NCBI RefSeq assembly: GCF_003259955.1
Contig: NZ_QLMK01000007.1
Span: 1-64,000, forward strand
DNA from: Falsochrobactrum ovis
GTDB lineage: Bacteria > Pseudomonadota > Alphaproteobacteria > Rhizobiales > Rhizobiaceae
Length of the DNA stretch: 64,000 bases
Direction of reading: 5' to 3'
Shown here: piece after piece, positions 37,910 to 47,736 of the stretch
Numbering within the stretch: position 1 is the first letter of the stretch
Layout: the number at the start of each line of letters is the position of its first letter
Program-made: the position numbers and the translations under genes
The notes under the pieces: model-generated
Told to the model about the DNA's origin: nothing
What the model saw: the letters and a program-made list of their open reading frames with translations, nothing else
Database searches by the model: none

Positions 37910-38800
37910 TTAAGGAACAATAAGTGTTCCCGCGCCATGCTCGGTAAATAGTTCGAGCAATACTGAATGGGGCGTCTTTCCACTGAGAATGACCACACCT
38001 TCCACACCGCGATTAATGGCATCGATGCAGGTTTCCACTTTGGGAATCATGCCGCCTGAGATCGTGCCATCGGCGATCAGAGCACGCGCATCCGCGACTG
38101 AGAGTTCTTTGATAAGGTTTTTATCCTTATCCAATACGCCCGGCACATCGGTGAGGAAGAGAAGGCGGGTTGCGGCCAAAGCGCCGGCAATCGCGCCTGC
38201 AAAAGTATCGGCGTTGATATTATAGGTGTGACCATCGCGTCCCGGAGCGACGGGCGCGATTACCGGGATCATTTCCGAACGCGCTAGCAGGTCAAGCAAG
38301 GTACGGTCGACCTCAGCGGGCTCGCCGACAAAACCCAAATCAAGCACTTTCTCGATATTGGAGTCTGGATCAACCACCGTTTTATGAGCCTTGCGGGCAA
38401 AAACCATATTGCCATCTTTACCGCAAAGTCCGATTGCCCATTCGCCTTCTGCGTTGATCAGGGCAACAATTTCTTTGTTGATGGACCCGGCAAGCACCAT
38501 CTCAACAACTTCGACGGTCTTTTCGTCAGTAACGCGCAAACCGCCTTCAAAACGTGATTCAATGCCCAGTTTCGTTAGCATTGCCTGAATCTGCGGACCG
38601 CCACCATGCACGACGATGGGATTGATTCCTGATTGTTTAAGCAGAGCAATGTCGCGGGCAAAGGCTTTGCCCAGTTCAGGATTACCCATAGCGTGGCCGC
38701 CATATTTGACCACAACATTCTTGTTCTCATAACGCTGCATATAGGGCAGGGCAGCGGAGAGAAGTTGCGCTTGCATTTCAGGATTTTCAAGGGATTTCAT
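37910..38800 (-). CDS. argB: Acetylglutamate kinase
   Basis: 296 residues. Second enzyme of arginine synthesis: phosphorylates N-acetylglutamate. Seen are VVKYGGHAM (Lys32), HGGGPQI (66-72) and SGGMIPKVE near the C terminus, with the [15 protein letters not shown] nucleotide loop. Start ATG 38800 (MKSLENPEM) follows GGAG; the longer frame to 38851 is not needed. It follows engB on the same strand by ~110 bases. Confidence 0.96.
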   Translation of the reverse strand: MKSLENPEMQAQLLSAALPYMQRYENKNVVVKYGGHAMGNPELGKAFARDIALLKQSGINPIVVHGGGPQIQAMLTKLGIESRFEGGLRVTDEKTVEVVEMVLAGSINKEIVALINAEGEWAIGLCGKDGNMVFARKAHKTVVDPDSNIEKVLDLGFVGEPAEVDRTLLDLLARSEMIPVIAPVAPGRDGHTYNINADTFAGAIAGALAATRLLFLTDVPGVLDKDKNLIKELSVADARALIADGTISGGMIPKVETCIDAINRGVEGVVILSGKTPHSVLLELFTEHGAGTLIVP

Positions 38801-38909
38801 CGCAGGCTCCATGGCAGGCGAGAGGCCAATCGGACAGTGATTTCTAGGCAATCAAGAGTGAGATGTACAATGATATTCAGTGTACGGACTTTAATTTATG
38901 GTGGCGGAC

Positions 38910-39590
38910 CTATTCTTTGGCAACTAGTGCAATCGCTGCGCGCAATTCATCAATGCCACGCCCCTTTTCTGAGGAGGTGGAAATCAATTGCGGGAAGGCG
39001 GCCGGGCGTTTGGCTATTAGTTTCATTGTATCGTCCATCAATTTAGGAACGCCTGCAGCTTTGATTTTGTCAATTTTTGTTAGAACGATTTGATAGGAAA
39101 CCGCCGCTTTGTCGAGCAGGTCCAAAACTTCTGCGTCATTTTTTTTGATGCCGTGACGGGAATCAATAAGCACATAGACGCGTTTGAGTGTGGTGCGTCC
39201 GCGCAGATAGTCAAAAACCAGACGCGTCCATGCGTCGACCTGTGATTTGGGAGCTTCTGCAAAGCCATAGCCGGGCATATCCACGAGCGCCAATGGTGGA
39301 AGGTCGCCGTTCTCACCCGAATAGCCATCCGGCACGAAATAATTGAGTTCTTGGGTCCGGCCCGGCGTGTTGGAAGTGCGGGCTAGGCCCTTTTTATTTA
39401 CAAGTGCATTGATGAGCGACGATTTGCCGACATTGGATCGTCCTGCAAAGGCAATTTCTGACGGGCCTTCAGGTGGCAGAAATTTCATGGAAGGAACGCC
39501 GCGGATAAAAACCCACGACTTTGTAAAGAGCAATCGACCCTCTTCCATAAGCGCTGCTTGCGCTGCCTTTTGTTTGTCCTGTTCGCTCAA
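38910..39590 (-). CDS. engB: Ribosome biogenesis GTP-binding protein EngB (YihA)
   Basis: 226 residues. A TRAFAC GTPase needed for large-subunit assembly. G1 is GRSNVGKSS (50-58), G3 is DMPGYG (104-109) and G4 is TKIDK. The start is TTG ([10 protein letters not shown]), supported by AGGGA eight bases upstream; no in-frame ATG fits the full N terminus except Met15, which would cut a helix that belongs to the family. It lies between yidC and argB, separated from yidC by a terminator. Confidence 0.94.
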   Translation of the reverse strand: MSEQDKQKAAQAALMEEGRLLFTKSWVFIRGVPSMKFLPPEGPSEIAFAGRSNVGKSSLINALVNKKGLARTSNTPGRTQELNYFVPDGYSGENGDLPPLALVDMPGYGFAEAPKSQVDAWTRLVFDYLRGRTTLKRVYVLIDSRHGIKKNDAEVLDLLDKAAVSYQIVLTKIDKIKAAGVPKLMDDTMKLIAKRPAAFPQLISTSSEKGRGIDELRAAIALVAKE

Positions 39591-39678
39591 TGTATTGTCC
39601 CTGCCTTACGGTCTTAAATTTGTATGAGGCATCAATCTTCGGAGCCGGAATGTCAACCATAGAGCGTTGCCCGGCTTT

Positions 39679-39712
39679 AAAAAACCCCGCCGGAGTTGCC
39701 TCAGGCGGGGTT
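39679..39712 (-). terminator. Terminator of yidC
   Basis: Minus strand AACCCCGCC...GGCGGGGTT, 9-bp stem with a 12-base loop and a six-T tail directly after the yidC stop codon. It sits between yidC and engB within an otherwise continuous gene order. Confidence 0.88.
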
Positions 39713-39717
39713 AATTT

Positions 39718-41556
39718 TTATTTTTCTATTTCCTTGGGTTCTTTGGGCTTTCGCCTGAATAAATCTTTCAGATTATCCCAAAGTTCGATCTTCACACCCT
39801 GACGCTTCATTATCAGTGCTTGCTGCATGATGGAAAGCGTGTTGTTCCATGCCCAATAGATCACCAGACCGGCCGGGAAAGATGCCAGCATGAAGGTGAA
39901 GATGATCGGCATCCAGGTGAAAATCATAGCCTGGGTCGGATCTGGGGGCGTTGGGTTCATGCGCATTTGCAGGAACATGGTGATGCCCATAATAATCGGC
40001 CAAACGCCAATCATCAGGAATGCCGGTACTGCATAGGGCAAGAGACCAAACAGGTTGAAGATCGACGTCGGATCTGGCGCTGCAAGGTCGTGAATCCAGC
40101 CAAAGAATGGCGCATGTCGCATTTCAATCGTGACATACAAAACCTTATAGAGCGCAAAGAAGACCGGAATCTGGACCAATACCGGCCAGCAACCTGCAAG
40201 TGGGTTGATCTTTTCTTCTTTGTAAAGCTCCATCATCGCCTGCTGCTGTTTCATCTTGTCATCCGCATATTTTTCGCGGATTTCCAGCATTTTGGGCTGT
40301 ACGAGCTTCATACGAGCCATCGACTTGTATGATTTGTTGGCAAGCGGGAAGAAAAGCACCTTAAGCAGAACAGTGACGACGAGAATCGCGACACCGAAAT
40401 TGCCGGAGAATTTGTAAATCCAGTCGATGAGATAGAACATCGGCTTGGTGATGAAATAGAACCAGCCCCAGTCGATCAGAAGTTCGAAATTTTTAATGCC
40501 GAGCTTGTCTTGATAGTTCTGGATGTCGGTGACGACTTTTGCGCCAGCGAATAGATGGTTCTTCACAGACTGAGTTTCGCCAGCGCCGATGGTAATGGGG
40601 GCCGCAAGGAAATCAGACTGATAGCGTGGGCGCTCATTGGTGAAATGTGAGAAACGACCAGTATATTTTTCGCTCTGCGGGGGGATAAGCGTGGCAGCCC
40701 AATATTTATCGGTGATACCAAGCCAGCCTCCTTCAACATTATTGAAGGACAGGTCCTTGTCGTCTTCTACTTTCGAATAGCTGATTTCCTGTAAGCCATC
40801 CTGACCCATCACACCGATCAGCCCCTCATGAAGCACATAGGTTGCGCTTGCATGTTCGGGTTGGTTGAAGCGGGTAACGCGCCCGTAAGATGCCATAGAT
40901 ACCGGGGTTTCGGCGTTGTTTTCGATCGTATCCTCGACCGTAAACATATAGGCATCATCGACAGAAATCGTACGCTTGAACGTGATATTCTTGTCGTTGG
41001 TAAATGTCAGTGTCACCGGAGTTGAAGGCGTGAGCTTGTTATTGCCTTCGACAGTCCACACAGTGTTTGGACCCGGGGTTGCGCCGGTGGTTTCATTGCC
41101 GGTGAAGCCGAGTTCGACAAAATAACCCTGCCGGAGCGATGAAGGCGCCAGCAATTCGATATTTGGCGAATTCTTATCGATGGTCTCGTGATATTTCTTT
41201 AAATAAAGATCGTCGAAACGTGCACCGTTAAGATTGATCGAGCCGCGGAGCGACGGGGTGTCGATTTCGACACGTGGAGCCTGTGCCAGAACCGCTTCGC
41301 GCGAAAGGCTACCATTTGCCGAAAGGCCATCGGTCTGGCCCGGGATCGAGCCGGAAGTCGCTGGCAGCTGCGGCATGTCACTCTGGGTGCTAGCCTGCGG
41401 GGATTGCTGCTGATTTTGGCTTAGGCGCTGCTGCTCCTCAATACGGGCCTGCTCACGCTGGGCGTCGGTTTTCGGCCCCAGATAGAACACTTGCCATAGC
41501 GTCAATATGAGGATGGACAGGGCAATGGTGATGAAGAAATTACGATTATTTTCCAT
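39718..41556 (-). CDS. yidC: Membrane protein insertase YidC
   Basis: 612 residues. YidC inserts membrane proteins with or without SecYEG. An N-terminal helix ([18 protein letters not shown]) is followed by a Gln/Ser/Pro-rich linker (~30-75), the large periplasmic beta-sandwich domain (~80-360) and five C-terminal membrane helices with [31 protein letters not shown] and [19 protein letters not shown]. Basic C-terminal tail for ribosome binding. It follows rnpA with an 11-base overlap (yidC start 41556, rnpA end 41546). Confidence 0.97.
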   Translation of the reverse strand: MENNRNFFITIALSILILTLWQVFYLGPKTDAQREQARIEEQQRLSQNQQQSPQASTQSDMPQLPATSGSIPGQTDGLSANGSLSREAVLAQAPRVEIDTPSLRGSINLNGARFDDLYLKKYHETIDKNSPNIELLAPSSLRQGYFVELGFTGNETTGATPGPNTVWTVEGNNKLTPSTPVTLTFTNDKNITFKRTISVDDAYMFTVEDTIENNAETPVSMASYGRVTRFNQPEHASATYVLHEGLIGVMGQDGLQEISYSKVEDDKDLSFNNVEGGWLGITDKYWAATLIPPQSEKYTGRFSHFTNERPRYQSDFLAAPITIGAGETQSVKNHLFAGAKVVTDIQNYQDKLGIKNFELLIDWGWFYFITKPMFYLIDWIYKFSGNFGVAILVVTVLLKVLFFPLANKSYKSMARMKLVQPKMLEIREKYADDKMKQQQAMMELYKEEKINPLAGCWPVLVQIPVFFALYKVLYVTIEMRHAPFFGWIHDLAAPDPTSIFNLFGLLPYAVPAFLMIGVWPIIMGITMFLQMRMNPTPPDPTQAMIFTWMPIIFTFMLASFPAGLVIYWAWNNTLSIMQQALIMKRQGVKIELWDNLKDLFRRKPKEPKEIEK

Positions 41557-41992
41557 TGACGGGTCCTGATTCCGGTCTTTCCGTTCGGCGTTTCTTTTCG
41601 TTTCGCCGAATGCCTTTCCCCTGCAAGCGCTGAGAAAGCTCTTCGGTGAGTTGCGAGAAAGGTGCAGTTAGCACTTGCTCGCGCGCTACGATCACATAGT
41701 CGGTCGAAGGCGCCATGTCACGCCCTGCATGACAACGTACCGCTTCTTTTAATCTGCGGCGGATACGATTGCGTATCACTGCATTGCCATTTTTTTTGGT
41801 AACGGTGAAGCCCACGCGAGGATTATCGCCAATTTTGGCAGCTCGTGATGTCTCTTCACTTCGTGGGCAGACTTCCAGCAAAAAAAGCGGGCCACGCCTT
41901 TTTTCACCGTTTCTTACAGCTAAAAACTCCGCTCTCTTGCGAAGGCGGAGTATTTGTTTTTGCTCAATCACTTGTGGTTTACCGCGCATCAT
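41546..41992 (-). CDS. rnpA: Ribonuclease P protein component
   Basis: 148 residues (147 from the adjacent ATG at 41989). RnpA is the basic protein cofactor of RNase P. Diagnostic are [27 protein letters not shown] with the conserved RNRIRR helix; strand LRKRAEF at the N terminus and a Lys/Arg-rich tail. The open frame reaches 42082 but the extra residues overlap rpmH and look unlike the family. No strong Shine-Dalgarno precedes the ATG; coupling to rpmH, which ends 10 bases upstream, is likely. Its stop overlaps the yidC start. Confidence 0.9.
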   Translation of the reverse strand: MMRGKPQVIEQKQILRLRKRAEFLAVRNGEKRRGPLFLLEVCPRSEETSRAAKIGDNPRVGFTVTKKNGNAVIRNRIRRRLKEAVRCHAGRDMAPSTDYVIVAREQVLTAPFSQLTEELSQRLQGKGIRRNEKKRRTERPESGPVNGK

Positions 41993-42002
41993 GCGCGGGA
42001 AA

Positions 42003-42137
42003 TCAAGCGGAAAGCCGCTTGCGACCACGAGCACGGCGACTGGCGAGAACCTTGCGGCCGCCGACCGTTGCCATACGAGCACGGAAACCGTGACGACGCT
42101 TGCGGACGATTTTGGATGGCTGATAAGTGCGCTTCAT
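42003..42137 (-). CDS. rpmH: 50S ribosomal protein L34
   Basis: 44 residues, too short for many gene finders: [18 protein letters not shown], then [20 protein letters not shown] and RLSA. The sequence is the complete, highly conserved L34. It heads the classical rpmH-rnpA-yidC cluster on the minus strand. Its promoter should lie in 42138-42240, back to back with the ridA promoter. Confidence 0.97.
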   Translation of the reverse strand: MKRTYQPSKIVRKRRHGFRARMATVGGRKVLASRRARGRKRLSA

Positions 42138-42406
42138 TTATTTAATACCGCGGTGTGCGGCCCTTCTTGGTTCTGTCTTTGAACAGGAGCTGGTTCGTAT
42201 GCAATATACGGATGGATACCATCCAACGCTACAATTACGAACGTGGGCGGCTTATAAGCGCAGCTATAAAAAGAGTCAATGCTAGCAAAGCTTCCAAAAA
42301 AGCTGGTTACACAGTCCTGCCATTGCCAAAGCAGGGTGGTTCTTACATAAGAATGCGCATAGTTTTATGTGCGGACGCAAGTTTGCAGATTTTATGAGGA
42401 GAACTT

Positions 42407-42754
42407 ATGAGCATTCGTCGTATCGGAGTTGGCCCGCGTATGAGCCAGGCAGTTATTCACGGCAATACTGTTTATCTTGCCGGTCAGGTTGGAACTGCAG
42501 GCGCCAGCGTCACGGATCAGACCAAGGACATTTTGGCGGAAGTGGACCGTCTGCTTGCTGAAGTGGGATCAGACAAAACCAAAATTCTTCAAGCGATTAT
42601 CTGGCTTTCAGACATGAATGATTTTGCTGAAATGAACGCTGTTTGGGATGCATGGGTTGACCCGGCTCATACGCCGGCACGCGCTACAGGCGAAGCCAAG
42701 CTTGCAACGCCAGAATATAAAGTGGAAATAATCATCACTGCTGCTATCGACTAA
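42407..42754 (+). CDS. RidA/YjgF/YER057c family protein
   Basis: 115 residues. RidA-family trimers hydrolyse reactive enamine/imine intermediates such as 2-aminoacrylate. The substrate-binding Arg92 (TPARATGEA) and the following VEIIITAA strand with Glu107 are present, so it may be catalytically active, although it belongs to a divergent RidA subgroup (MSIRRIGVGPRMSQAVIHG start) and its substrate is uncertain. GAGGAGAACTT precedes ATG. Single gene with its own terminator. Confidence 0.9.
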   Translation: MSIRRIGVGPRMSQAVIHGNTVYLAGQVGTAGASVTDQTKDILAEVDRLLAEVGSDKTKILQAIIWLSDMNDFAEMNAVWDAWVDPAHTPARATGEAKLATPEYKVEIIITAAID

Positions 42755-42774
42755 TAGCCGGCCAAATTTACGAG

Positions 42775-42798
42775 AACCCCGGATTTCCGGGGTTTTTA
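42775..42798 (+). terminator. Terminator of the RidA-family gene
   Basis: AACCCCGGA-TT-TCCGGGGTT, a perfect 9-bp stem followed by TTTTA, 20 bases after the stop codon. It also ends close to the convergent DUF4105 gene. Confidence 0.88.
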
Positions 42799-42802
42799 TA
42801 TT

Positions 42803-43795
42803 TTAATTCCTTATCCGTTCAGAATAGTTTTCGCGACCTCCGGCTTGGGCCTTTTGATTGATTGAAGCTTCTTTGCGCAATTGCTCAAGCGGTTCGCTCT
42901 GGTCAAGCCAGTCATGATCGTAGAGATAACCCGGCAAATAGCCTGAGAGCACGACCCTATAATCAAAGGGAAAGGTGGGATCGAGCACTCGAGCCATTTT
43001 ATAGATTATGGTGGTGCAATTGGCGGAAAGCGTATTGTAAAATTTTGGATTGGCCGCCAGTTCGTTGCCAAGCTCAACATAAGAGATGAATAATTCGCGC
43101 GCAGCTTCCGGCGAAATATCGATACGATAGCGGAAGACGTCTTCTTCGCGCACATTAGTGCGCAGAAAAATTATATCGCGTTCTTCTGCTGCGATCATTG
43201 CAAGTTCGAATTCACGAAAAAAGCCGCCAATGGAAGAAAATTCTTCGTGGTGCTCTTTTCGGATTTCGCCTGAAAATACAACATGGCGTCCATCTTCGAA
43301 GCCAAAGGAAACAAGCGTGTGAGCGATAGAGGGGCCGGCCCAATAGGAAAGGAAAGTGTCAACAGTCGTGAGTTTTGTTAAATCGTAGGTCTCTTCTTTC
43401 CAATGCGCTTTGTAACTGTCTGTTGTCGTCCATTCGAAATCGCGAACATTTGATAAGGTGACAAAATCTCCATCGATTTTGCCTTGAACAGTGCGGGATA
43501 CTTCCGGTGCCCAGATACGGCTGAGGGAGGGTTGGATAGTCGACCACCAAATCAGAAGTATTGCTGCGACCGCAAGAAATAAAATTCTGCTCATTCGGCA
43601 GCTCATATGGCGCTGGCTCTGGATTACCCAAGTGATGAATAACAGCCATGCTCCGACCACGGAAGCGCGCACGGCATCTCCAAATGGTAATTGAAACCAC
43701 ATGGCCAAACTTGCCCAGACGGCAAAGATCACAGTGAATAATATGAACAGAAATTTCCCAGCAATGCGGGCAGTTCTTGATTTCAAAATAGACAT
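42803..43795 (-). CDS. DUF4105 (Lnb-type N-terminal) membrane protein
   Basis: 330 residues. Three N-terminal membrane helices (KFLFILFTVIFAVWASLAM; VVGAWLLFITWVI; ILFLAVAAILLIWW) are followed by a periplasmic domain with the DUF4105 hallmarks: HTLVSFGFEDGRHVVFSGEI (His and Ser) and the conserved Cys in YNTLSANCTTIIY, then FPFDYRVVLSGYLPGYLYD. The Cys-His arrangement suggests a thiol hydrolase-like fold; relation to lipoprotein acyltransferase Lnb is structural only. ATG 43795 preferred to TTG two codons earlier. Confidence 0.87.
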   Translation of the reverse strand: MSILKSRTARIAGKFLFILFTVIFAVWASLAMWFQLPFGDAVRASVVGAWLLFITWVIQSQRHMSCRMSRILFLAVAAILLIWWSTIQPSLSRIWAPEVSRTVQGKIDGDFVTLSNVRDFEWTTTDSYKAHWKEETYDLTKLTTVDTFLSYWAGPSIAHTLVSFGFEDGRHVVFSGEIRKEHHEEFSSIGGFFREFELAMIAAEERDIIFLRTNVREEDVFRYRIDISPEAARELFISYVELGNELAANPKFYNTLSANCTTIIYKMARVLDPTFPFDYRVVLSGYLPGYLYDHDWLDQSEPLEQLRKEASINQKAQAGGRENYSERIRN

Positions 43796-43974
43796 AGACA
43801 ATCCGTATGTGCCGCGAGCTGCTTATATGCGCAAAACATGGTGATACTGCCATGAATTGCCGGGCAATAAAATGTGATGACTGATTATATACAGAATTAA
43901 ACCGGGTAAGGTCGGAATTTTAGATTGGGAGCAAAAAAACACGCGCAAGCATTAAGGATATGTCGGCAGTGGTA

Positions 43975-44589
43975 TCATCGCCGAATAAGCTGACGAACAA
44001 CGCGCCAAGCAAGAAGTGCAGCGACGATAAATGCGTATATTACTGGCTCCGCCTGCCATCCTTTAGTCGATAAGATAAAATGAAGCGCCCCTCCAGCGAT
44101 GGCTATATAGACGAGTTTATGAAGGCGTGACCAACGCCTGCCGAGTTTGCGGATGGCCCAATTGTTCGATGTGAGCGCCAGGGGAATGAGCAGCGCGAGG
44201 CTTACCATACCAATAGTGATGAATGGTCGCCGGGTGATGTCTTGCATTATTGCAGGGAAATCTAGCGCCTGATCAAGCAGCATATAGGCTGCAAAATGCA
44301 TCAGCGCATAGTAAAATGCTAAAAGACCCAGTGCACGCCGGTATCGAACGAGATTGAAGTTGCCGATCTGGCGCAAAGGTGTGATGAGCAGGGTTAAGAT
44401 CAAAAAACGTAAAGCCCAGATTCCTAAAAGATGTTCGAAGCTTTTAACTGGATCTGCGCCAAGGCCTCCCGTCGCACCTTGATAAAATGCGACGCCCGCA
44501 GGAACGAAACCGAGCGCGTAAAGTGCCCAGATTTTCCACGCATGGCGACGTGTGTTCCGTTTTCCCTTAGAGGCGGTGACGGTTGGCAT
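43975..44589 (-). CDS. msrQ: MsrQ, heme-binding membrane subunit for MsrP
   Basis: 204 residues, six predicted membrane helices. MsrQ is the b-type heme membrane protein that passes quinol or flavin electrons to periplasmic MsrP. Histidines in YYALMHFAAYM, SRLHKLVYIAI and GALHFILS are candidate heme ligands and match the ferric-reductase-like fold. Its ATG shares one base with the msrP stop codon (TGATG arrangement), so the pair is co-translated. Confidence 0.94.
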   Translation of the reverse strand: MPTVTASKGKRNTRRHAWKIWALYALGFVPAGVAFYQGATGGLGADPVKSFEHLLGIWALRFLILTLLITPLRQIGNFNLVRYRRALGLLAFYYALMHFAAYMLLDQALDFPAIMQDITRRPFITIGMVSLALLIPLALTSNNWAIRKLGRRWSRLHKLVYIAIAGGALHFILSTKGWQAEPVIYAFIVAALLAWRVVRQLIRR

Positions 44590-45548
44590 CAGTAATATTG
44601 CTTCAAATCCATGCCAGCATAAAGGGAAGCAACTTCTTCAGCATATCCATTAAAGAGCAAAGTAGGTCGGCGTCCGGAATTGAAAAAGCTATCTTCGCCA
44701 ATCCGGCGTTCGCTTGCTTGGCTCCATCGTGGATGGTCTACATGCGGGTTAACGTTGGCGTAGAACCCATATTCATTGGGTGCTTGTTGTTGCCAGGAAG
44801 TGGGCGGCTGTTTTTCAACAAAGCTGATCTTGGTGATCGACTTGATACCTTTGAAGCCATATTTCCACGGGACGACAAGCCGGATTGGTGCTCCATTAGC
44901 GTTAGGTAGCGTTTCGCCATATAGTCCGACGGAAAGAATAGTCAGCGGATGCATTGCCTCATCAAGGCGCAGGCCCTCAATGTAGGGCCAGTTTAAGACT
45001 TGAAAAAGTCCTCTTTGGCCGGGCATCTCTTCCGGACGCACCACGCCAGTAAAGGCAATATATTTTGCTGATCCGAGTGGTTCGACCTCGGCCAGCAGGC
45101 TAGCAAGCGGAAAGCCGATCCACGGAATCACCATCGACCATCCTTCCACGCAGCGCATGCGATAAATGCGCTCTTCGAGGGGCATTTTGTCAATCAGTTC
45201 CGAAAAATCAAATTCCTTAGGCTCTTTGACCAACCCGTCAATTGTCAGACGCCAAGGAAGTGGCTTGAAATTCCCAGAGTTGGCCGAAGGGTCCTCTTTG
45301 CCCGTGCCAAACTCATAAAAATTATTAAAGGTGGTGATTGCCTGTTTGGGCGTAAGCGGTTCGTCCGTCTTATAGGCAGATGGTGCCGCTTGTAGCTCCT
45401 CGCTATAGGCTTTTGTTGCCATAGCGCTCGCTGTTAAAGCTCCCATTCCCACTAGGAATTCGCGCCGTCGAACATAAACAGATTTAGGCGTTATCTCGCT
45501 ATAGGACAGATATGCGCTTGAAAGGCGGCTGGGCTTAAAATGCTGCAT
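44589..45548 (-). CDS. msrP: MsrP, periplasmic methionine sulfoxide reductase (molybdopterin)
   Basis: 319 residues. MsrP repairs oxidised Met in periplasmic proteins. A twin-arginine signal ([18 protein letters not shown], 27-44) fits export of a folded molybdoenzyme, and the Mo-ligating Cys133 is in [26 protein letters not shown] and the C-terminal [11 protein letters not shown] are family blocks. I chose ATG 45548, eight bases after GGGG; an ATG two codons earlier is possible. It is first in msrP-msrQ and divergent from the secreted hydrolase. Confidence 0.95.
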   Translation of the reverse strand: MQHFKPSRLSSAYLSYSEITPKSVYVRRREFLVGMGALTASAMATKAYSEELQAAPSAYKTDEPLTPKQAITTFNNFYEFGTGKEDPSANSGNFKPLPWRLTIDGLVKEPKEFDFSELIDKMPLEERIYRMRCVEGWSMVIPWIGFPLASLLAEVEPLGSAKYIAFTGVVRPEEMPGQRGLFQVLNWPYIEGLRLDEAMHPLTILSVGLYGETLPNANGAPIRLVVPWKYGFKGIKSITKISFVEKQPPTSWQQQAPNEYGFYANVNPHVDHPRWSQASERRIGEDSFFNSGRRPTLLFNGYAEEVASLYAGMDLKQYY

Positions 45549-45670
45549 GATCATAACCCCGATAAGAACCGTATTTTGCGAGCCTGACAGCAGAAGGCGA
45601 CAAAAGGATGGTCAAATTGCTCGCCAATATAAGATCACTATAAGTGGCGATGCAGGTTATAACAATAATG

Positions 45671-45683
45671 TTACCTGAGGTAA
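45671..45683. promoter_or_regulatory. Palindrome in the msrP/hydrolase divergent region
   Basis: TTACCT-G-AGGTAA is a perfect 13-bp odd palindrome inside the 271-base intergenic region between divergent msrP and the secreted hydrolase gene. It could be an operator for either; no family assignment is possible. Confidence 0.35.
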
Positions 45684-45819
45684 TTTTTCGTGATTTCGTC
45701 ACATTTTAGCTCAATCCGTCAGATTAAACACCAATTGCATCGCATGCGCTCTGCAGAATTGATCTCCAAAAATCGCTGCTCTCAAGCCTTCATTAATATC
45801 TCACTGGCAGATTGAAGTT

Positions 45820-46710
45820 ATGGTAAAGAAGTCGTTTATAGCCGCCACTATGTTGGTGTTTGCAACTACCATGGGTTTTGCTCAGGCAGACACGCAGCGC
45901 ATGGCGACCTTTAACCTTGAGAAAGCGCCGCAGGGATCGGTTAGAAACGGCATTACCGGTTCCATCAAAAACGAAACAGGTGCTCCCCGACCGGGTGAGG
46001 GGGTTACGATGCAAGATAAAAACACCGCTGATGAACCCACGGCCGCTGAAAACTTCTCGCGAAGCCGACGGTTTGTTTATCGTTTCTATACGCCACAGAA
46101 CGCGTCTAACGAGCTTATTGTTTTAATGCACGGTTCGGGCGGCGATGAATCAAGTCTCGTGCCGCTGGCATCAAAAGTTTGGCCGCGCGCCAATTTGCTC
46201 GGTATTCGTGGCCGGGTGATGCAAGACGGTGGAACCCGTTGGTATAAGCGTATCACGCCAGTCAAATTTGATCAGAAAGATGTAAGGCTGGAAGCGAATG
46301 CTTTCGTGACCTTCATAACCCGTCTGGCCGAGCAGAAAGAACTCGATCTGTCGCATGCGACATTTGTGGGCTATTCTAATGGTGCTAATCTTCTTGCTGC
46401 CACCATGCTTTTGCATCCCGACATGGTCAAACGCGCTGTTTTGATGCGCTCAATGCCGGTTTTGGACAATACGCCGACGGCCGATCTGGGGAAAACACGT
46501 GTCCTGACGCTTACTGGCGCAGCAGACAAGCTTTATTCGCCGTTTGCGCCAGCGCTGTCGAGCTTGCTTCGCACGAGTGGTGCAAAAGTGGTTGCGCAGA
46601 CGATTGATGCCGATCATATGCTGGGGGACAAGGATGTTTCAGCAATCCGCCACTGGGTGGCATCGCTGGGCGCTGACGGTCCAGGGGCTGTTTCGATGAA
46701 TGCAGATTGA
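45820..46710 (+). CDS. Secreted alpha/beta hydrolase (phospholipase/carboxylesterase type)
   Basis: 296 residues. A signal peptide (FIAATMLVFATTMGFAQA) is followed by about 60 residues of low-conservation linker and an alpha/beta hydrolase domain: oxyanion region VLMHGSGGDE, nucleophile Ser186 in VGYSNGAN, Asp236 in TGAADKLYSPF and His266 in DADHMLGD. The pattern is that of small carboxylesterases of the phospholipase/thioesterase group. The substrate is unknown. It is divergent from msrP. Confidence 0.88.
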   Translation: MVKKSFIAATMLVFATTMGFAQADTQRMATFNLEKAPQGSVRNGITGSIKNETGAPRPGEGVTMQDKNTADEPTAAENFSRSRRFVYRFYTPQNASNELIVLMHGSGGDESSLVPLASKVWPRANLLGIRGRVMQDGGTRWYKRITPVKFDQKDVRLEANAFVTFITRLAEQKELDLSHATFVGYSNGANLLAATMLLHPDMVKRAVLMRSMPVLDNTPTADLGKTRVLTLTGAADKLYSPFAPALSSLLRTSGAKVVAQTIDADHMLGDKDVSAIRHWVASLGADGPGAVSMNAD

Positions 46711-46716
46711 GGTTTG

Positions 46717-46743
46717 CAAGGCACCGGTGCGGCCGGTACCTTG
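46717..46743. terminator. Hairpin between convergent hydrolase and WD40 genes
   Basis: CAAGG-C-ACCGG...CCGGT-A-CCTTG, a near-perfect 11-bp stem with a five-base loop in the 38-base gap between two converging genes. T-runs are absent, but placement fits a shared transcript end. Confidence 0.5.
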
Positions 46744-46748
46744 AGGCG

Positions 46749-47723
46749 TTAACTAGTAAGATCGACTATGCCGCAATCGCCCGTTTCTGAACCGAATGCG
46801 AGCCGGTTGCCGTGATCGTCCCAACCCATGGTAGAAATTGCGCCCTTGCCGGGGCGGCGTAAGAGGACTTCTTTCTGATCAGCAAAACGGACCAGAAGGA
46901 TCATGCCATCATTATAGCCAATGGCTACAAGCTCTTCGAGCGGGTGGCAGGCCACGGCAGTCACCATACTGTCACCGCGCAAGCCCAGTTCAAGCGGTGC
47001 TTTGCCCATTGGGCCATCCTTGCTTGAAAATGGCCAGACAATTGCAGCGGGAGCGCCGGAAGTGGCAAGCCACTTGCCTTTAAAACTCCAGGACCAATCT
47101 TTGACTTTCGCCGGATAGCCCGTCATTCGCATGTGGCGTGTGTCTTCCAAACGCCAGCCGTGAAGCGCATTTTCCTGCATCGAAGTGATGAGAAAGCGAC
47201 CATCGGGCGAGAATATCACGTCGATATGAGCGCCCTTCCATTCCAATTCAGTCGGCTTTGCTTGGGTACCCGTCCAGATAAGCGTCGCTCCATTGTAGCG
47301 CGCTATAGCAAGGCGCTGGCCTTTTGGCGCGAATGCAAGACCTTCGACGCTGCGTTGTTGCTGAAACTCTTGCATATCTCCATTGGAGGTACGCACCCAG
47401 GCCGAACGGCCCGATCCGAATGCGATCGTACCGGCAGGACCAGCTGCGACCGTTGTTATCCATTTGCGGCCAATCGTGGCAAGTTCGGTGGCCGTGCCTT
47501 GCTTGTCGGTCTGGCAAATGCGGCCATCTTCGCCACCGGTTATGAGAGCTTTGCCGTCAGCAGTCAGTGCCGCGCTTAGAAGCCCGTCGTGAACGGTTTC
47601 AGACTTATGTCCATTATCGAGCCGGTGGATTGATCCATCGGCCTGAGCGAAGAACGGAATGCCGCCGATAAAGCGAGCAAGAATACAATGACCGTCAAGG
47701 TCCAGCGGGGCGATCGTGGGCAT
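46749..47723 (-). CDS. WD40-repeat protein
   Basis: 324 residues. At least five WD40-type blades are visible (ALTADGKALITGGEDGRI, GLAFAPKGQRLAIARYNG, VIFSPDGRFLITSMQENAL, WSFKGKWLATSGAP, ACHPLEELVAIGYNDG, GWDDHGNRLAFGSETG), so the whole protein is probably one seven-blade propeller; no signal peptide. It starts 14 bases after the cobW-type gene on the same strand. This pairing recurs in Rhizobiales as far as I recall, suggesting a helper in metal handling, but this is inference. Confidence 0.86.
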   Translation of the reverse strand: MPTIAPLDLDGHCILARFIGGIPFFAQADGSIHRLDNGHKSETVHDGLLSAALTADGKALITGGEDGRICQTDKQGTATELATIGRKWITTVAAGPAGTIAFGSGRSAWVRTSNGDMQEFQQQRSVEGLAFAPKGQRLAIARYNGATLIWTGTQAKPTELEWKGAHIDVIFSPDGRFLITSMQENALHGWRLEDTRHMRMTGYPAKVKDWSWSFKGKWLATSGAPAAIVWPFSSKDGPMGKAPLELGLRGDSMVTAVACHPLEELVAIGYNDGMILLVRFADQKEVLLRRPGKGAISTMGWDDHGNRLAFGSETGDCGIVDLTS

Positions 47724-47736
47724 GTCGGTCCAATTA

